A DNA stretch of 64,000 nucleotides, taken from the NCBI RefSeq assembly GCF_900129835.1, contig NZ_FQXA01000006.1, forward strand, positions 1-64,000, in the 5' to 3' direction. The notes under the pieces are model-generated. The model did not search any database, was not told the origin of the DNA, and worked only from the letters and a program-made list of their open reading frames with translations. Below are positions 53,724 through 63,258 of the stretch, in pieces. The translations under genes were made by a program, and so were the position numbers. Source of the DNA: Stutzerimonas xanthomarina DSM 18231 (lineage in GTDB: Bacteria; Pseudomonadota; Gammaproteobacteria; Pseudomonadales; Pseudomonadaceae). Within the stretch, counting starts at the first letter, position 1. Every line of letters starts with the position of its first letter.

Positions 53724-56700
53724 CGCCGGCGTTCTTCATCCGTCGCCCGGTATTCGCCTGGGTCATCGCCCTGGGGATTCTGCTGGGCGGTCTGCTGGCC
53801 GTGCGTTCGCTGCCCATCGAGCAATACCCCAGCATCGCGCCGCCCAGCCTGCGGATCAGCGTCACCTACCCCGGCGCCGATGCGTCGGTGCTGGAAACCA
53901 ACGTGACCCAGGTGATCGAACAGGAGCTGAACGGCGTCGAGGGTTTCCTCTACATGGACTCTTCGAGCCGCTCCAATGGCAGCGCTTCGATCGAGCTGAC
54001 GTTCGAGGCCGGCACCGACATCGATATCGCCCAGATGGAAGTGCAGAACCGCCTGAGCCGGGTCGAGCAGCGCTTACCCGAAGAAGTTCGCCGCCAGGGC
54101 ATCCAGGTATTCCAGGCGTCGAGGGACTTCCTGCTGATCATTTCGCTGTTCTCCGAGAACGGCACCATGAGCACCCTGGAGCTGGGCCATTTCGCCACCA
54201 CCCGCGTACTGGACGAGCTGCGCCGCGTGCAAGGCGTCGGCGACATCCGCGAGTTCTACACCGCCTATGCCATGCGCATCTGGCTCAACCCCGACCGGTT
54301 GGCCAGCTTCGGCCTGTCCGCCGCGGATGTGCTGGCCGCGGTGCAGGAGCAGAACAGCCAGTCGGCCGGTGGCGCCCTCGGTGATCTACCCCTGGCCGAA
54401 GGCATCGAGATCAATGCACCGCTGGAAACCCGCGGACGCTTCAGCACGCCGGAAGAGTTTGCCTCGATCATCCTGCGCGCCACACCGGACGGTTCGGCGA
54501 TACGGCTGCGCGATGTCGCCCGGGTCGAGCTCGGCGCGCAGAACTACACCTCGCGCAGCGAACTCAACGGCCAGCCCGCCGCAGGCCTCGCTGTACAACT
54601 GTCCCCCGGCGCCAATGCGCTGGATACAGCCGCGGCGGTCAAGCAACGGATGCGTGAGCTGGCCGATGGCTTTCCCGAAGACATCGCCTGGACGGTGCCA
54701 TTCGACTCGACGCCGTTCATCTCGTCGTCCATCCAGCAGGTTGTAGTCACTCTGCTCCAGGCCATGGCGCTGGTCGTGCTAGTGATGCTGCTGTTCCTGC
54801 AGAACTGGCGCACCACGGTGATTCCCACCATCGTCATCCCGATCACCCTGGCGGGCACCTGCCTCGGGCTGTGGATCGCCGGCTTCTCGATCAACCTGCT
54901 CAGCCTGTTCGGCATGGTGTTGGCGATCGGCACGCTGGTGGACGATGCCATCGTGGTGGTGGAGAACGTCAAACGAATCATGGACGAAGAACAGCTGCCG
55001 CCCTACCAAGCCACCGTCAAAGCCATGGATCAGGTGACCGCACCGATCATCGGTACGACGCTGGCGCTGATCGCGGTGTTCGTGCCTCTGGCCTTCTTCC
55101 CTGGCTCGACGGGCGGCATCTATCGTCAGTTCGCCATCACGCTGTCGATTGCCGTCGCCACTTCAACGGTGCTGGCGCTGGTGTTGACGCCCGCACTCTG
55201 CGCAGCGTTGCTGAAACCGAGCAAGCCGGACGACGAGAAGCCCGGTCTTGGTCAGCGCATCTTCAGCCCGTTCAACCGCTGGATGGAACGCACCACCGAC
55301 CGCTATCACAGTGCAGTCGGCGGCATGCTCGCCCGCCCCATCTGGTTCCTGCTGGCGTTCGTCGGGCTGTTGGCACTGACGGCATTTCTCTATCTACGGA
55401 TGCCCAGCGCCTTCCTGCCTGACGAAGATCAGGGCTCGCTGATGACGATCATCCAGGCGCCGCCCGGCGCGACCGTCAAACGCACCGAAGAGGCCATCGA
55501 ACAGGTCAAGGCGTTCTACTCCGAGCACCCCTTGGTGGAGGATGCCATCACTGTTTACGGCTTCAGCTTTTTCGGCCAGGGCCAGGCGCACGCGATGTCC
55601 TTCGTACGGCTGATCCCCTGGGACCAGCGCACCGAAGAGAACAGTTCTGCCCAGGCATTGGTGCGCGAGGCCATGGGCCGTTTCTCGCAGATCAAGGAAG
55701 CGCGGGTGTTCGCCTTGAATCCACCCTCAATACCCGGACTGGGCGTGGCCGGTGGCTTTACGTTCAAGCTCGAAGACCGCGGCGGAATGGGTTACCAGGC
55801 GCTGCTCGACGCGCGTAACCAGCTGTTGGGCAAAGCGAGCGAAAGCCCCATCCTGCAAAACGTGCGGCCTGAAAGTGCCGACGATGCGCCGCGCCTGCGG
55901 GTCAACATCGACCGGATCAAGGCACGCGCGCTGGGACTTTCGATCAACGAAGTCAACGCGACGCTGGCGATCGCCTTCGGCAGTGCCTACGCCAACGACT
56001 TCAACCGGGACGGACGGGTGCTACAGGTTTTGCTGCAGGCCGAGGCACCCTATCGGATGACGCCTCAGGACGTGCTCGACCTCAAGGTGATCAACGATCA
56101 GGGCGAAAGCGTGCCGTTCGGCGCCTTCACCACGGTGGATTGGACCGAAGGGCCGACCCAGCTACAGCGCTACAACGGCTATCCGGCCCTGACTCTGTCC
56201 GGCAGCGCCGCGCCCGGTTCGACCACCGGTGAAGCCATGACCGAAATGGAAAGGCTGGCCGGTGAGCTGCCCGGCGGATTCAGCTACGAATGGACCGGCG
56301 CCTCGCTGGAGGAACAGCAGGCATCCGGGCAGGTCGGTCTGCTGTTGGGGCTGTCGTTGCTGGTGGTGCTGATGGTATTGGCCGCGCTGTATGAAAGCTG
56401 GACGGTGCCCATTGCGGTCTTGCTGGTGGTGCCCTTCGGCGCGCTCGGTGCGGTGTTGTTCGCGATGCTGCGCGACCTGCCGGCGGACGTCTATTTCAAT
56501 GTCGGCCTGGTGACCATCATCGGCCTGTCAGCCAAGAACGCGATTCTCATCGTCGAGTTCGCCATCGAAGAGGAAGGCCACGGCAAAAGCCTGACCGATG
56601 CCGTGATGAACGCGGTGCGTCTGCGCTTCCGGCCGATTCTGATGACCTCGCTGACCTTCATTCTCGGCATGCTGCCGCTGGTACTGTCCACCGGCGCCGG

Positions 56701-56887
56701 CGCGGCTGGCCGGGTGGCAGTCGGCACCGGTGTGATGGGCGGAATGATCGTTGCGACCCTGCTCGGCCTGTTCTACATCCCGCTGTTCTATCTCTCCGTA
56801 CGCCGCTGGCTGGCCAAGCGCCGCCCGCCTAGCGCAGAAGACAAGGCGCACCCGGCCGAGGAAGAGGAGGCGCCAAACAATGCCTAG
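53720..56887 (+). CDS. RND multidrug efflux transporter (HAE1 family)
   Basis: A 1055-residue inner-membrane proton-drug antiporter. The proton-relay residues are present: the Asp-Asp pair in GTLVDDAIVVVENVKR and the Lys in LSAKNAILIVEFAIEEE. Other family features are GIPVEQYP-type start (SLPIEQYPSIAPPSLRISVTYPGA), PTIVIPITLAGTCLGLW, and FGMVLAIGTLVDD. The length fits AcrB/MexB-type pumps (about 1030-1050). It uses ATGA overlap with the MFP stop. Substrates are unknown. Confidence 0.93.
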   Translation: MTPAFFIRRPVFAWVIALGILLGGLLAVRSLPIEQYPSIAPPSLRISVTYPGADASVLETNVTQVIEQELNGVEGFLYMDSSSRSNGSASIELTFEAGTDIDIAQMEVQNRLSRVEQRLPEEVRRQGIQVFQASRDFLLIISLFSENGTMSTLELGHFATTRVLDELRRVQGVGDIREFYTAYAMRIWLNPDRLASFGLSAADVLAAVQEQNSQSAGGALGDLPLAEGIEINAPLETRGRFSTPEEFASIILRATPDGSAIRLRDVARVELGAQNYTSRSELNGQPAAGLAVQLSPGANALDTAAAVKQRMRELADGFPEDIAWTVPFDSTPFISSSIQQVVVTLLQAMALVVLVMLLFLQNWRTTVIPTIVIPITLAGTCLGLWIAGFSINLLSLFGMVLAIGTLVDDAIVVVENVKRIMDEEQLPPYQATVKAMDQVTAPIIGTTLALIAVFVPLAFFPGSTGGIYRQFAITLSIAVATSTVLALVLTPALCAALLKPSKPDDEKPGLGQRIFSPFNRWMERTTDRYHSAVGGMLARPIWFLLAFVGLLALTAFLYLRMPSAFLPDEDQGSLMTIIQAPPGATVKRTEEAIEQVKAFYSEHPLVEDAITVYGFSFFGQGQAHAMSFVRLIPWDQRTEENSSAQALVREAMGRFSQIKEARVFALNPPSIPGLGVAGGFTFKLEDRGGMGYQALLDARNQLLGKASESPILQNVRPESADDAPRLRVNIDRIKARALGLSINEVNATLAIAFGSAYANDFNRDGRVLQVLLQAEAPYRMTPQDVLDLKVINDQGESVPFGAFTTVDWTEGPTQLQRYNGYPALTLSGSAAPGSTTGEAMTEMERLAGELPGGFSYEWTGASLEEQQASGQVGLLLGLSLLVVLMVLAALYESWTVPIAVLLVVPFGALGAVLFAMLRDLPADVYFNVGLVTIIGLSAKNAILIVEFAIEEEGHGKSLTDAVMNAVRLRFRPILMTSLTFILGMLPLVLSTGAGAAGRVAVGTGVMGGMIVATLLGLFYIPLFYLSVRRWLAKRRPPSAEDKAHPAEEEEAPNNA

Positions 56888-58376
56888 GTTTGCGCCCTTG
56901 CTGCTGATCAGCGTCCTGACGGGCTGTCAGCTCGCGCCGTCCCATGAGCAACCGCCCTCGCCTACCGCTGCCCAGTACCCGGCGGACTATCAGCCCATGG
57001 ACGGCGAGGTATTGGCCAGTGAGATCGGTTGGCGCGAGTTTCTTCAGGATCCACGCCTTGAGCGGTACATCGACACGGCGCTGCAGCGAAACCGAGACCT
57101 GCAGATTGCTACAGCACGGATAGAAGAAGCCCGCGGCCAGTTCGGTGTACAGGGTGCCGATCGCTACCCGACGCTGGCCGCAACGGCTGACGCCAGCCGG
57201 GGTCGTTTTCCAACCGGCGGCGCGGGCGCGACCGGTGCCGGTTCGGTAGGCGGTGGCACAACCGGCTTCAGCGGCGGTTCCGGCGGGCAGATCAGCGAAC
57301 GGTTCACGGTCGGGCTGGGCCTGTCGGCGTTCGAACTGGACTTCTGGGGGCGGGTGCGCAATCTCACCGAGGCTGCCCGAGCGCAATACCTGTCGACCGT
57401 CGAGGCACAGCGCGCCTTCAGGTTGTCATTGATAGCGGACGTGGCCTCGACCTATCTCGCCGTGCGCGGCGCTGAGGCGCGCATCGATCTTGCCGAAGCG
57501 ACCTTGCAAAGCCGCCGCGATGGTTTGCGCATTGCCCGCGTGCGCTTCGAGGCGGGAATCACCACGGCATTGGACCTGAATCAGGCTCAGGCGCTGCTGA
57601 CTCAGGCCAAGACAGAGTTGGCCAACCTGCACCTGGTCCGAGCCGAGCAGGTCAACTACCTCACCCAACTGGTCGGAGGGCCGCTGCAACAGCCGTTGCC
57701 GGAACCGCTGCCGCTGAACGAACAGATCGAACCGCTGCGCCTGGACGCGGGACTGCCATCGGAGCTGCTGCTGGTACGCCCGGACATCCTGGGCGCTGAG
57801 CTGGACCTGCGTGCAGCGCGCGCCAACATCGGCGTGGCGCGGGCGGCGTTCTTCCCGCAAATCTCGCTGACCGGCAGCTTTGGCTATATCTCCAGCGAGC
57901 TGGACAACCTGATCAGCCGTGATAATCGCACCTGGAGCATTGGCCCTAGCCTTTACCTCCCCCTGTTCGACTTCGGCCGCAACCGTGGCAACCTGACCGT
58001 CGCCGAGGCGCGGGAGAACGCGGCTGTTGCGCGGTACGAAAGCGCCATCGAAACCGCCTTCCGCGAGGTGGCGGATGCACTGGCAGGCCGCCGCTGGCTG
58101 GCCGAACAGGTCGCGGCGCAAGCGGAGAACGTCGCCACGCTGCGCCGTATCGCCGACCTCGCCCGCGAGCGCTACGCCGAAGGCGTGGTGAACTACCTTC
58201 AGGTGCTCGATGCAGAGCGCAACCTGTTCGATGCCGAACAGGCCTTCATCCAGGTCAAGCGCGCTCAGATTCAGAACCTGGTGAGCCTGTACATCGCGCT
58301 GGGTGGCGGTACCAGGACTCCGTCTTCGACAGCCCAGTCCGACGCGACACAGCGGGCCGTGACCTCTGGTCGCTAA
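56880..58376 (+). CDS. Outer-membrane efflux lipoprotein (NodT family, OprM-like)
   Basis: A 498-residue TolC-like channel. Lipobox LTGC gives lipidation at Cys15, and GAGGAGG precedes the ATG, which lies eight bases inside the pump gene. The two OEP repeats start near IDTALQRNRDLQIATARIEEARGQFG and TEAARAQYLSTVEAQRAFRLSLIADVASTYLAVR, and later VNYLQVLDAERNLFDAEQAFIQVKR. A Gly-rich loop (about 100-120: PTGGAGATGAGSVGGG) replaces part of the first barrel. The three genes overlap and make a complete tripartite pump; no repressor is adjacent. Confidence 0.92.
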   Translation: MPRFAPLLLISVLTGCQLAPSHEQPPSPTAAQYPADYQPMDGEVLASEIGWREFLQDPRLERYIDTALQRNRDLQIATARIEEARGQFGVQGADRYPTLAATADASRGRFPTGGAGATGAGSVGGGTTGFSGGSGGQISERFTVGLGLSAFELDFWGRVRNLTEAARAQYLSTVEAQRAFRLSLIADVASTYLAVRGAEARIDLAEATLQSRRDGLRIARVRFEAGITTALDLNQAQALLTQAKTELANLHLVRAEQVNYLTQLVGGPLQQPLPEPLPLNEQIEPLRLDAGLPSELLLVRPDILGAELDLRAARANIGVARAAFFPQISLTGSFGYISSELDNLISRDNRTWSIGPSLYLPLFDFGRNRGNLTVAEARENAAVARYESAIETAFREVADALAGRRWLAEQVAAQAENVATLRRIADLARERYAEGVVNYLQVLDAERNLFDAEQAFIQVKRAQIQNLVSLYIALGGGTRTPSSTAQSDATQRAVTSGR

Positions 58377-58471
58377 GGCGCGTAACGGCGCGCTTCCCGA
58401 CCTGCGGCGGCGAATGCTCTGCGTCCCGTGACGGTCAAAAGAATCACCACACAATCACCAGAGGAATCGAA

Positions 58472-58951
58472 ATGGGCCTGTTCGATACGATCAAAGAAAA
58501 ACTCGGCATGGGCGGCGTGAGCAACGAAGCGCACAAGCCGCTCGATCCGAACCACACACCGAACCAGCATGCGCCGGATACGGTTGTTGACTCGGAGCGG
58601 CCTACCGCAGCACACAATGCGACCACCACGCCGCCGGGAGTGGCGCCCAGTCCCGAAGGCGTAGCTCATTCAGCAGGTGCTTCAACCAGTGCGGTCGATG
58701 TTCCTGCAAAGCTCGACGCCATGGCCGCCAACCATCCGGAACAGCTGAACTGGCGCACCTCCATCGTCGATCTGCTCAAGCTGTTGGGGCTGGATAGCAG
58801 CCTGGAATCGCGCAAGGAACTCGCCACAGAACTGGGCTGCCCGCAGGACAAAATGGGCGATTCGGCCCAGATGAACAGCTGGCTGCACCGCACCGTGATG
58901 CACAAGCTCGCCGAACATGGCGGCACTGTTCCGCCGGAATTGCGGACCTGA
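58472..58951 (+). CDS. DUF3597 family protein
   Basis: A 159-residue protein. MGLFDTIKEKLGMGG is the family's start; a low-complexity Pro/Thr/His linker (about 20-75) precedes the conserved C-terminal domain, VDVPAKLDAMAANHPEQLNWRTSIVDLLKLLGLDSSLESRKELATELG. The second half resembles a small helical domain of unknown use. AGAGGAA lies upstream. Followed by a hairpin (CCGGGTG-CTGT-CACCCGG, 58969-58986). Confidence 0.82.
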   Translation: MGLFDTIKEKLGMGGVSNEAHKPLDPNHTPNQHAPDTVVDSERPTAAHNATTTPPGVAPSPEGVAHSAGASTSAVDVPAKLDAMAANHPEQLNWRTSIVDLLKLLGLDSSLESRKELATELGCPQDKMGDSAQMNSWLHRTVMHKLAEHGGTVPPELRT

Positions 58952-58987
58952 GCAGTACCCTGGCTTCGCCGGGTGCTGTCACCCGGT

Positions 58988-59066
58988 AGGTCCGGTTCGC
59001 AAGCAAGCTGGCTCCTTCAAAAATTGGTGCATACACCCAGTAGGAGCGAGCTTGCTCGCGAACCGC
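58988..59066. repeat. REP-like palindromic pair
   Basis: GTAGGAGCGAGCTTGCTCGCG (59040-59060) is a well-known type of pseudomonad REP unit. An imperfect mate, GGTTCGCAAGCAAGCTGGCTCC, precedes it in the opposite orientation at about 58993. Together they look like a two-unit BIME, flanking about 20 bp. Confidence 0.65.
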
Positions 59067-59147
59067 CTAAGGCGCCGCGTATTACCGGCGTTTATGCAGC
59101 TCCTGAATTCATTACGCTGCTTAGCCGAGATCAGCTAACGCCAGCGC

Positions 59148-59960
59148 TCAATCGTCCAGCGACGGCCCGATCATCTCCGCCAGCTGTGGATACACGCCCG
59201 GGCAGGCGACAAGATACGGATTGCCGAGCAGCAACCCATCATTTCGGAAGAAGTCATTGACCTGTCCGCCCGCCTCTTTCACCAGCACCAGCCCCGCCAT
59301 GCAGTCCCAGCTCTTCAGTTCGGTTTCGTAATAGCCGAGCAGCCGTCCCGCGGCCACGTAGGCGGTCATCAGTGCGCCTGAGCCGTTGCGGAAGAACATC
59401 CCGCCTTCAGCCAGCAGCTTTTCCATGAACGGTATGAAGTGTTCCTTCCCGCGAGAATGGAAGGTGCCCGTGGCGGTCACGCCTTGTCCGACGTGTGTCG
59501 CCGCGCTGACCTTCAACGGCGTGTCGTTGACGAACGCACCTTTGCCTAAACAGCCGTTGAACAGCTCATTGTGGTTGGGGTCGGCAATCGCGCCAAGATG
59601 CGGCTCACCGTCAATCAGCAGGCCGATCGAAACGCACCAGTTGTGCAGGCCGTTGACGAAGCAGGCAGTGCCATCGATCGGGTCGATGACCCAGACGCAG
59701 CGGGCGCCCAGATCAGCCGAGCCACTTTCTTCCCCGAGAAAACCGTCCTCAGGGAAGAGCTGAGTCAGCCGCTCACGGATAAAGGCTTCGATCTGCTTGT
59801 CGGCAATGCTGACCACATCCTGCAGATCGTCGCCCTTGTGTTCGATGGTCAGTGCTTCACGCTTGCGGTAGAAGTCCATGCCCAGCTGCGCGGCCTCAAG
59901 GGCAAGGGCTTTGGCGCTGGCATAGCGCGCGTCGATATCGAGGAATTGCTCGGAAGTCAT
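59148..59960 (-). CDS. Inositol monophosphatase-family protein (likely 3'(2'),5'-bisphosphate nucleotidase-like)
   Basis: A 270-residue magnesium-dependent phosphatase of the IMPase superfamily. Metal-binding motifs GFLGEESGS (about 81-89), WVIDPIDGTACFVNG (about 100-114) and the C-terminal ELKSWDCMAGLVLVKEAGG (about 224-242) are present. The first helix has DVVSIADKQIEAFIRERL. Substrate specificity cannot be told; inositol phosphates or 3'-phosphoadenosine nucleotides are the usual options. Start at 59960, with AGGA five bases upstream; a frame extends 24 codons farther. Confidence 0.85.
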   Translation of the reverse strand: MTSEQFLDIDARYASAKALALEAAQLGMDFYRKREALTIEHKGDDLQDVVSIADKQIEAFIRERLTQLFPEDGFLGEESGSADLGARCVWVIDPIDGTACFVNGLHNWCVSIGLLIDGEPHLGAIADPNHNELFNGCLGKGAFVNDTPLKVSAATHVGQGVTATGTFHSRGKEHFIPFMEKLLAEGGMFFRNGSGALMTAYVAAGRLLGYYETELKSWDCMAGLVLVKEAGGQVNDFFRNDGLLLGNPYLVACPGVYPQLAEMIGPSLDD

Positions 59961-60121
59961 GACCGTCCTGTGAAGCGGATGCGCAGTGCCGCGCGGGAAC
60001 GCAGATTCTAGAGAATCGATGACGACGGGCATACCGGACGTTGCACCTTCGTCGTCTGGCGAGCCATGGCGTGGTCCACCTGGCGTTACTGGCCAGGCGG
60101 AACCGCCAGTTCAACTCACGG

Positions 60122-60367
60122 TTACTCTTCGCCCTGCTCGTGCAGGCGCACGTTGAGCTCATCAACCACTGGCGCCCATTCGGCATCATCCATCAGCTGC
60201 TCCTTTAGAAACGAACCCTGGGCTTCGCTCCAGAACGGCGCTTCGGAGACTTTCATATGATTGGGGATCGGACGGTGGCTGGCGATGAATGCATCGATGC
60301 TGGCAGGGTCGGACGGCAGGCCGAGTTGTTCGAAAAGTGTGCCGAGGTCTTTGTTGGGTAATTCCAT
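60122..60367 (-). CDS. DUF2789 family protein
   Basis: An 81-residue protein. LGTLFEQLGLPSDPASIDAFIASHRPIP and the following LLEAPFW-like VSEAPFWSEAQGSFLKEQLMDDAEWAPVVDELN are the family's features. DUF2789 proteins are small, helical and of unknown function. The strongly acidic C-terminus ends QGEE. Solitary. Confidence 0.8.
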   Translation of the reverse strand: MELPNKDLGTLFEQLGLPSDPASIDAFIASHRPIPNHMKVSEAPFWSEAQGSFLKEQLMDDAEWAPVVDELNVRLHEQGEE

Positions 60368-60508
60368 GAACGGGCTCCGTCAGGCTATGCAGAAAGTCTG
60401 GACCGCCAGGTTGACGATCCTCTCTAGATAGAGACGGTGGTGCGCTGCACAGTTCAACCGGAAGCAGGCACAGGACAATCCCGAGGCATCGTGGGTATCA
60501 ATCGGAAA

Positions 60509-60546
60509 CAAAAAACCCGCTGCAGCCATTGGCTTGCGGCGGGTTG
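60509..60546 (-). terminator. Rho-independent terminator
   Basis: On the minus strand AACCCGC pairs with GCGGGTT, with inner complementarity (CAAGCC/GGCTGC), followed by TTTTTTG. It lies directly after the gene at 60554-60814. Confidence 0.75.
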
Positions 60547-60553
60547 CAAAGGG

Positions 60554-60814
60554 TTAGGCTGCCTTGTCGAACAGCTGCCGTCCCTGATCGAGACATTGGT
60601 CGACCAGCCACTTGCCATGGGCGATGGATGCCCGCTGTGCCTGTTCGAGTTCTGCCATGAAGGCGTGTCCAACCGGCAGCGCCATACGTCGGGTTGTCTG
60701 CCCCTGGGGATTGCTGATACGGCATCCGCCAGCCCAGGGAGTCGGCGTGCCTGGGTGCTCCACTACCGCTGCGGTAATGACGTAATCACGGTATTCGCAC
60801 TGCATCATGGTCAT
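60554..60814 (-). CDS. Conserved hypothetical protein (86 residues)
   Basis: The product starts MTMMQCEYRDYVITAAVVEH and continues PGTPTPWAGGCRISNPQGQ. It has alternating strands followed by a helix with AHGKWLVDQCLDQGRQL. It resembles small pseudomonad proteins of unknown role that have the same layout of sheet then helix. GAGGTG precedes ATG 60814; a longer frame exists upstream. Followed by a good terminator. Confidence 0.65.
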   Translation of the reverse strand: MTMMQCEYRDYVITAAVVEHPGTPTPWAGGCRISNPQGQTTRRMALPVGHAFMAELEQAQRASIAHGKWLVDQCLDQGRQLFDKAA

Positions 60815-61043
60815 GGGTGTCACCTCACCTGCTGGTGGCACGGGTTGCCCGCTGGAGCTCGCCCACGTGCCAATGATCCCCCTTTGATCGTCCGTTAAAA
60901 TGCCGCAAAAACCCGAGCGCGCAATGACCCGGCGTCGATTGCAGTTCCTCGATTGGGTATAGCACAGGCACGAACGTTCACAGGCCCGGTCATCGGGTCG
61001 ATGGGCGCTACGAGATGGCGGGTTACGGCAGGTTGTAGCGAGG

Positions 61044-61072
61044 AGGCAGGCGTCGCGGGGCGACGCCTGCCT
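61044..61072. terminator. Perfect 13-bp hairpin after the HPF-like gene
   Basis: AGGCAGGCGTCGC pairs fully with GCGACGCCTGCCT around GGG. It lies 22 bp beyond the stop of the HPF-like gene. There is no T tract, so it may be a transcript-end stabiliser. Confidence 0.55.
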
Positions 61073-61093
61073 GTGGCGAGAGGTCGCTAGGTA

Positions 61094-61513
61094 TCAAGAG
61101 CTGCGCAGTTGCTCGTCAGCCAGAAAATCCTCTTCCAGCAAGGCGTCGCGGCCTTCGACTTCGAGGGTCTCACCTTCGAGAGGTGTCGGGGCTAAGGCGC
61201 GCTTGCTGCGCAGCTTGCCGAACTGATGGTTCAGCGCATTGTTGAGCTTGTCGATGGCGCCATCGACTGCCAGCTCCAGCGACGCCGCCTTGTGCGTGAC
61301 GGACACTGGTTGCAGCCCTTTGGGCCGTGCCTCGATCTGGCAGCGCTTGTCCTGCGCGCCGGCCTTGACGCCGTTCTCGTCGTTCAGGTGCACCACGACG
61401 CGGGTGACTTCGTCGTCGAATCGATCCAGCTTGTCGGCAACACTGCCACTGACCCAGTCTACGAGACGGGCGCTGCCTTCGATGTGGTTATCGCTATGAA
61501 CTTGGATCTGCAT
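61094..61513 (-). CDS. HPF/RaiA family ribosome-associated protein
   Basis: A 139-residue protein with the sigma-54-modulation/S30EA fold: MQIQVHSDNHIEGSARLVDWVSGSVADKLDRF, VTRVVVHLNDENGVKAGAQDKRCQIEARPKGLQPVSVTHKAAS, LELAVDGAIDKLNNALNHQFGKLRSKR. It has the usual beta-alpha-beta-beta-beta-alpha form and a longer acidic tail. Members bind the 30S subunit in stationary phase; this stand-alone copy is separate from the classical hpf near rpoN. GGAAGAG precedes the ATG. Confidence 0.85.
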   Translation of the reverse strand: MQIQVHSDNHIEGSARLVDWVSGSVADKLDRFDDEVTRVVVHLNDENGVKAGAQDKRCQIEARPKGLQPVSVTHKAASLELAVDGAIDKLNNALNHQFGKLRSKRALAPTPLEGETLEVEGRDALLEEDFLADEQLRSS

Positions 61514-61654
61514 ATGCTCTTCCTTCTACGCGATCGGGTAACCACCGTTCAGCCACAAACGGCCTGATCTAGGAATGCCACTAATGCGCAGAATAAGCAA
61601 GGCCAAGAAAGTCGCGTATCGCCTGGGGTGAACACCACTGGTGCGACGGGAACA

Positions 61655-62449
61655 TCACGAGGCTGATTGGCTGGCGGCGGTCAGCTTCTTCTTCGGGTAG
61701 ATGTCGTAACGGCTGGACTTGCCCTCAAGGCTGTAGCCCGGCGTAGCACCGTCAATGGTCGGCGCCTTGCGTGGTCGTTTTACCACTACTCGGTGGCTGG
61801 CCAGCACCAGCGCCTGTTCGAGCAAGGCGCCGGCATCCAGATCATCACCCACAAACGGCCGGAACAGGCGCATTTCCTTTTTCACCAGTGCGCTTTTTCC
61901 CCGGTGCGGAAACATAGGATCTAGATAGATGACCTGCGGCGGCTCACTCTGCCACTGATGCATCAGCTCGATGGCGTTGCCCTGCTGTAAACGCATGCGC
62001 TCGACGATAGCGCGCACCTCGGCATCCTCACTACCACGCCGCAGACCATCCTCCAGCAGTGCGGCAATCAATGGCTGACGTTCGAACAGCACCATCTCGC
62101 AGCCCAACGTCGCCAGCACGAAAGCATCCCGCCCCAGGCCAGCCGTGGCGTCGAGGATGCGCGGTCGGATACCGGGCTGGATGCCAACTGCCTTGGCGAT
62201 CATCTGTCCGCTACCGCCGCCGAACTGACGACGATGCGCTGCGCCGCCTTCGACGAAATCCACCCGCACCGGCCCTGGCGCACTTGGCCCGAGCAGCTGC
62301 AGCTGCAGGCCGTCCTCCCCCAGTTGAAGGGCAAACTCCGCGTCGTCCGCTTGCATCGGCAAGCCCAGCCGCTTCGCCCAGACGTCAGCCTGCTCGGCGA
62401 ATCGAGGAGCGAGGGCTTCGACGCGAACCAACGGAGATGAGGCGGCCAT
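61655..62449 (-). CDS. rsmJ: 16S rRNA m2G1516 methyltransferase RsmJ
   Basis: A 264-residue class I methyltransferase. [17 protein letters not shown] and [26 protein letters not shown] are the family's N-terminal features; SAM motif I is [20 protein letters not shown], then [16 protein letters not shown], and motif [23 protein letters not shown]. It adds a methyl group to N2 of G1516 in 16S rRNA. ATG at 62449 has no strong ribosome site. It is downstream of the extensin-like gene (58 bp). Confidence 0.9.
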   Translation of the reverse strand: MAASSPLVRVEALAPRFAEQADVWAKRLGLPMQADDAEFALQLGEDGLQLQLLGPSAPGPVRVDFVEGGAAHRRQFGGGSGQMIAKAVGIQPGIRPRILDATAGLGRDAFVLATLGCEMVLFERQPLIAALLEDGLRRGSEDAEVRAIVERMRLQQGNAIELMHQWQSEPPQVIYLDPMFPHRGKSALVKKEMRLFRPFVGDDLDAGALLEQALVLASHRVVVKRPRKAPTIDGATPGYSLEGKSSRYDIYPKKKLTAASQSAS

Positions 62450-62507
62450 AGGAAAACTCGGGGGTCGGAAAAACGCCGCATTCTGCCAGAGGAGACGCCG
62501 GGCTGCC

Positions 62508-63200
62508 TCAGCGGCACATGCCGAAACCGCCCATATCCACATGAAAATGATCGTGATGAGCCGCGTTGTACTCGGGGCTCAGGGTGATCTTGAAGGCGTC
62601 ACAGGCGGCAGCCTTGACCTCACGGAGAAAGCGCGCCTTATCGTCATCACCTTTCCAGTCACGCGCAACGGTGATCCGCGTGCCGTCCTTCAGGCGAAAG
62701 CCAGCCAGATCCAGCGCGTTGGCCGAAGCGTGCTGACTGCGCCTGTTGCTTCGCGCAATATTGCGGCAGGCAAAGCTGCCGAAATGATCGATTCGCGCGA
62801 CCGGCTGACCGAATATCCGCTGTGCCGCAGGCTGCAGGCCATGCCGTTCGAACATCGCATAAGCTGCGGCCAGAGGGCAGGTGGCCAGAAAGGCGCCACT
62901 GAATTGCACGCCCGAGCCACTGATACGTACGGCATTTTCAACCGGGCAGCCAGGCTGCGGCGTGCTGTCAGGCACAGCCACATAATTTAAGACAGAGGTC
63001 CTCAACGCCTGCTCGCACAATGCACGATCCTGCTGCAAGCGCTGCAGTTTGAACGAGGTCAGCAGGTTCGGTGCCTCGCGGATATCCAATGGCGCCCAGG
63101 GGTTCCACTTCGCCGGAACATCGACATGCCCACGCCAGACGGCGTAGGCGAACCCAGCCAGAGCGACGAGCAGCAAGAGGAATAAACGGCCAAATGTCAT
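62508..63200 (-). CDS. Extensin-like (DUF) family protein
   Basis: A 230-residue protein with an N-terminal membrane anchor or signal (about 6-22). The C-terminal part has the extensin-like family's segments: [68 protein letters not shown] and a terminal [10 protein letters not shown], in which His and Asp resemble the LAS metallopeptidase fold (SxHxxxxALD and HxH). Family members are found in many proteobacteria; a peptidoglycan role has been suggested by fold. Solitary or leading rsmJ. Confidence 0.8.
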   Translation of the reverse strand: MTFGRLFLLLLVALAGFAYAVWRGHVDVPAKWNPWAPLDIREAPNLLTSFKLQRLQQDRALCEQALRTSVLNYVAVPDSTPQPGCPVENAVRISGSGVQFSGAFLATCPLAAAYAMFERHGLQPAAQRIFGQPVARIDHFGSFACRNIARSNRRSQHASANALDLAGFRLKDGTRITVARDWKGDDDKARFLREVKAAACDAFKITLSPEYNAAHHDHFHVDMGGFGMCR

Positions 63201-63258
63201 AGACGTTTCGGCAGCGCCGCGACTTGAAGGTTGCAGCGCCGACTAGCCGTCTGTGCCG

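Noticed and set aside
57426-58454. 342-codon minus-strand open frame
   Set aside because: Antisense to the outer-membrane efflux gene; shadow composition.
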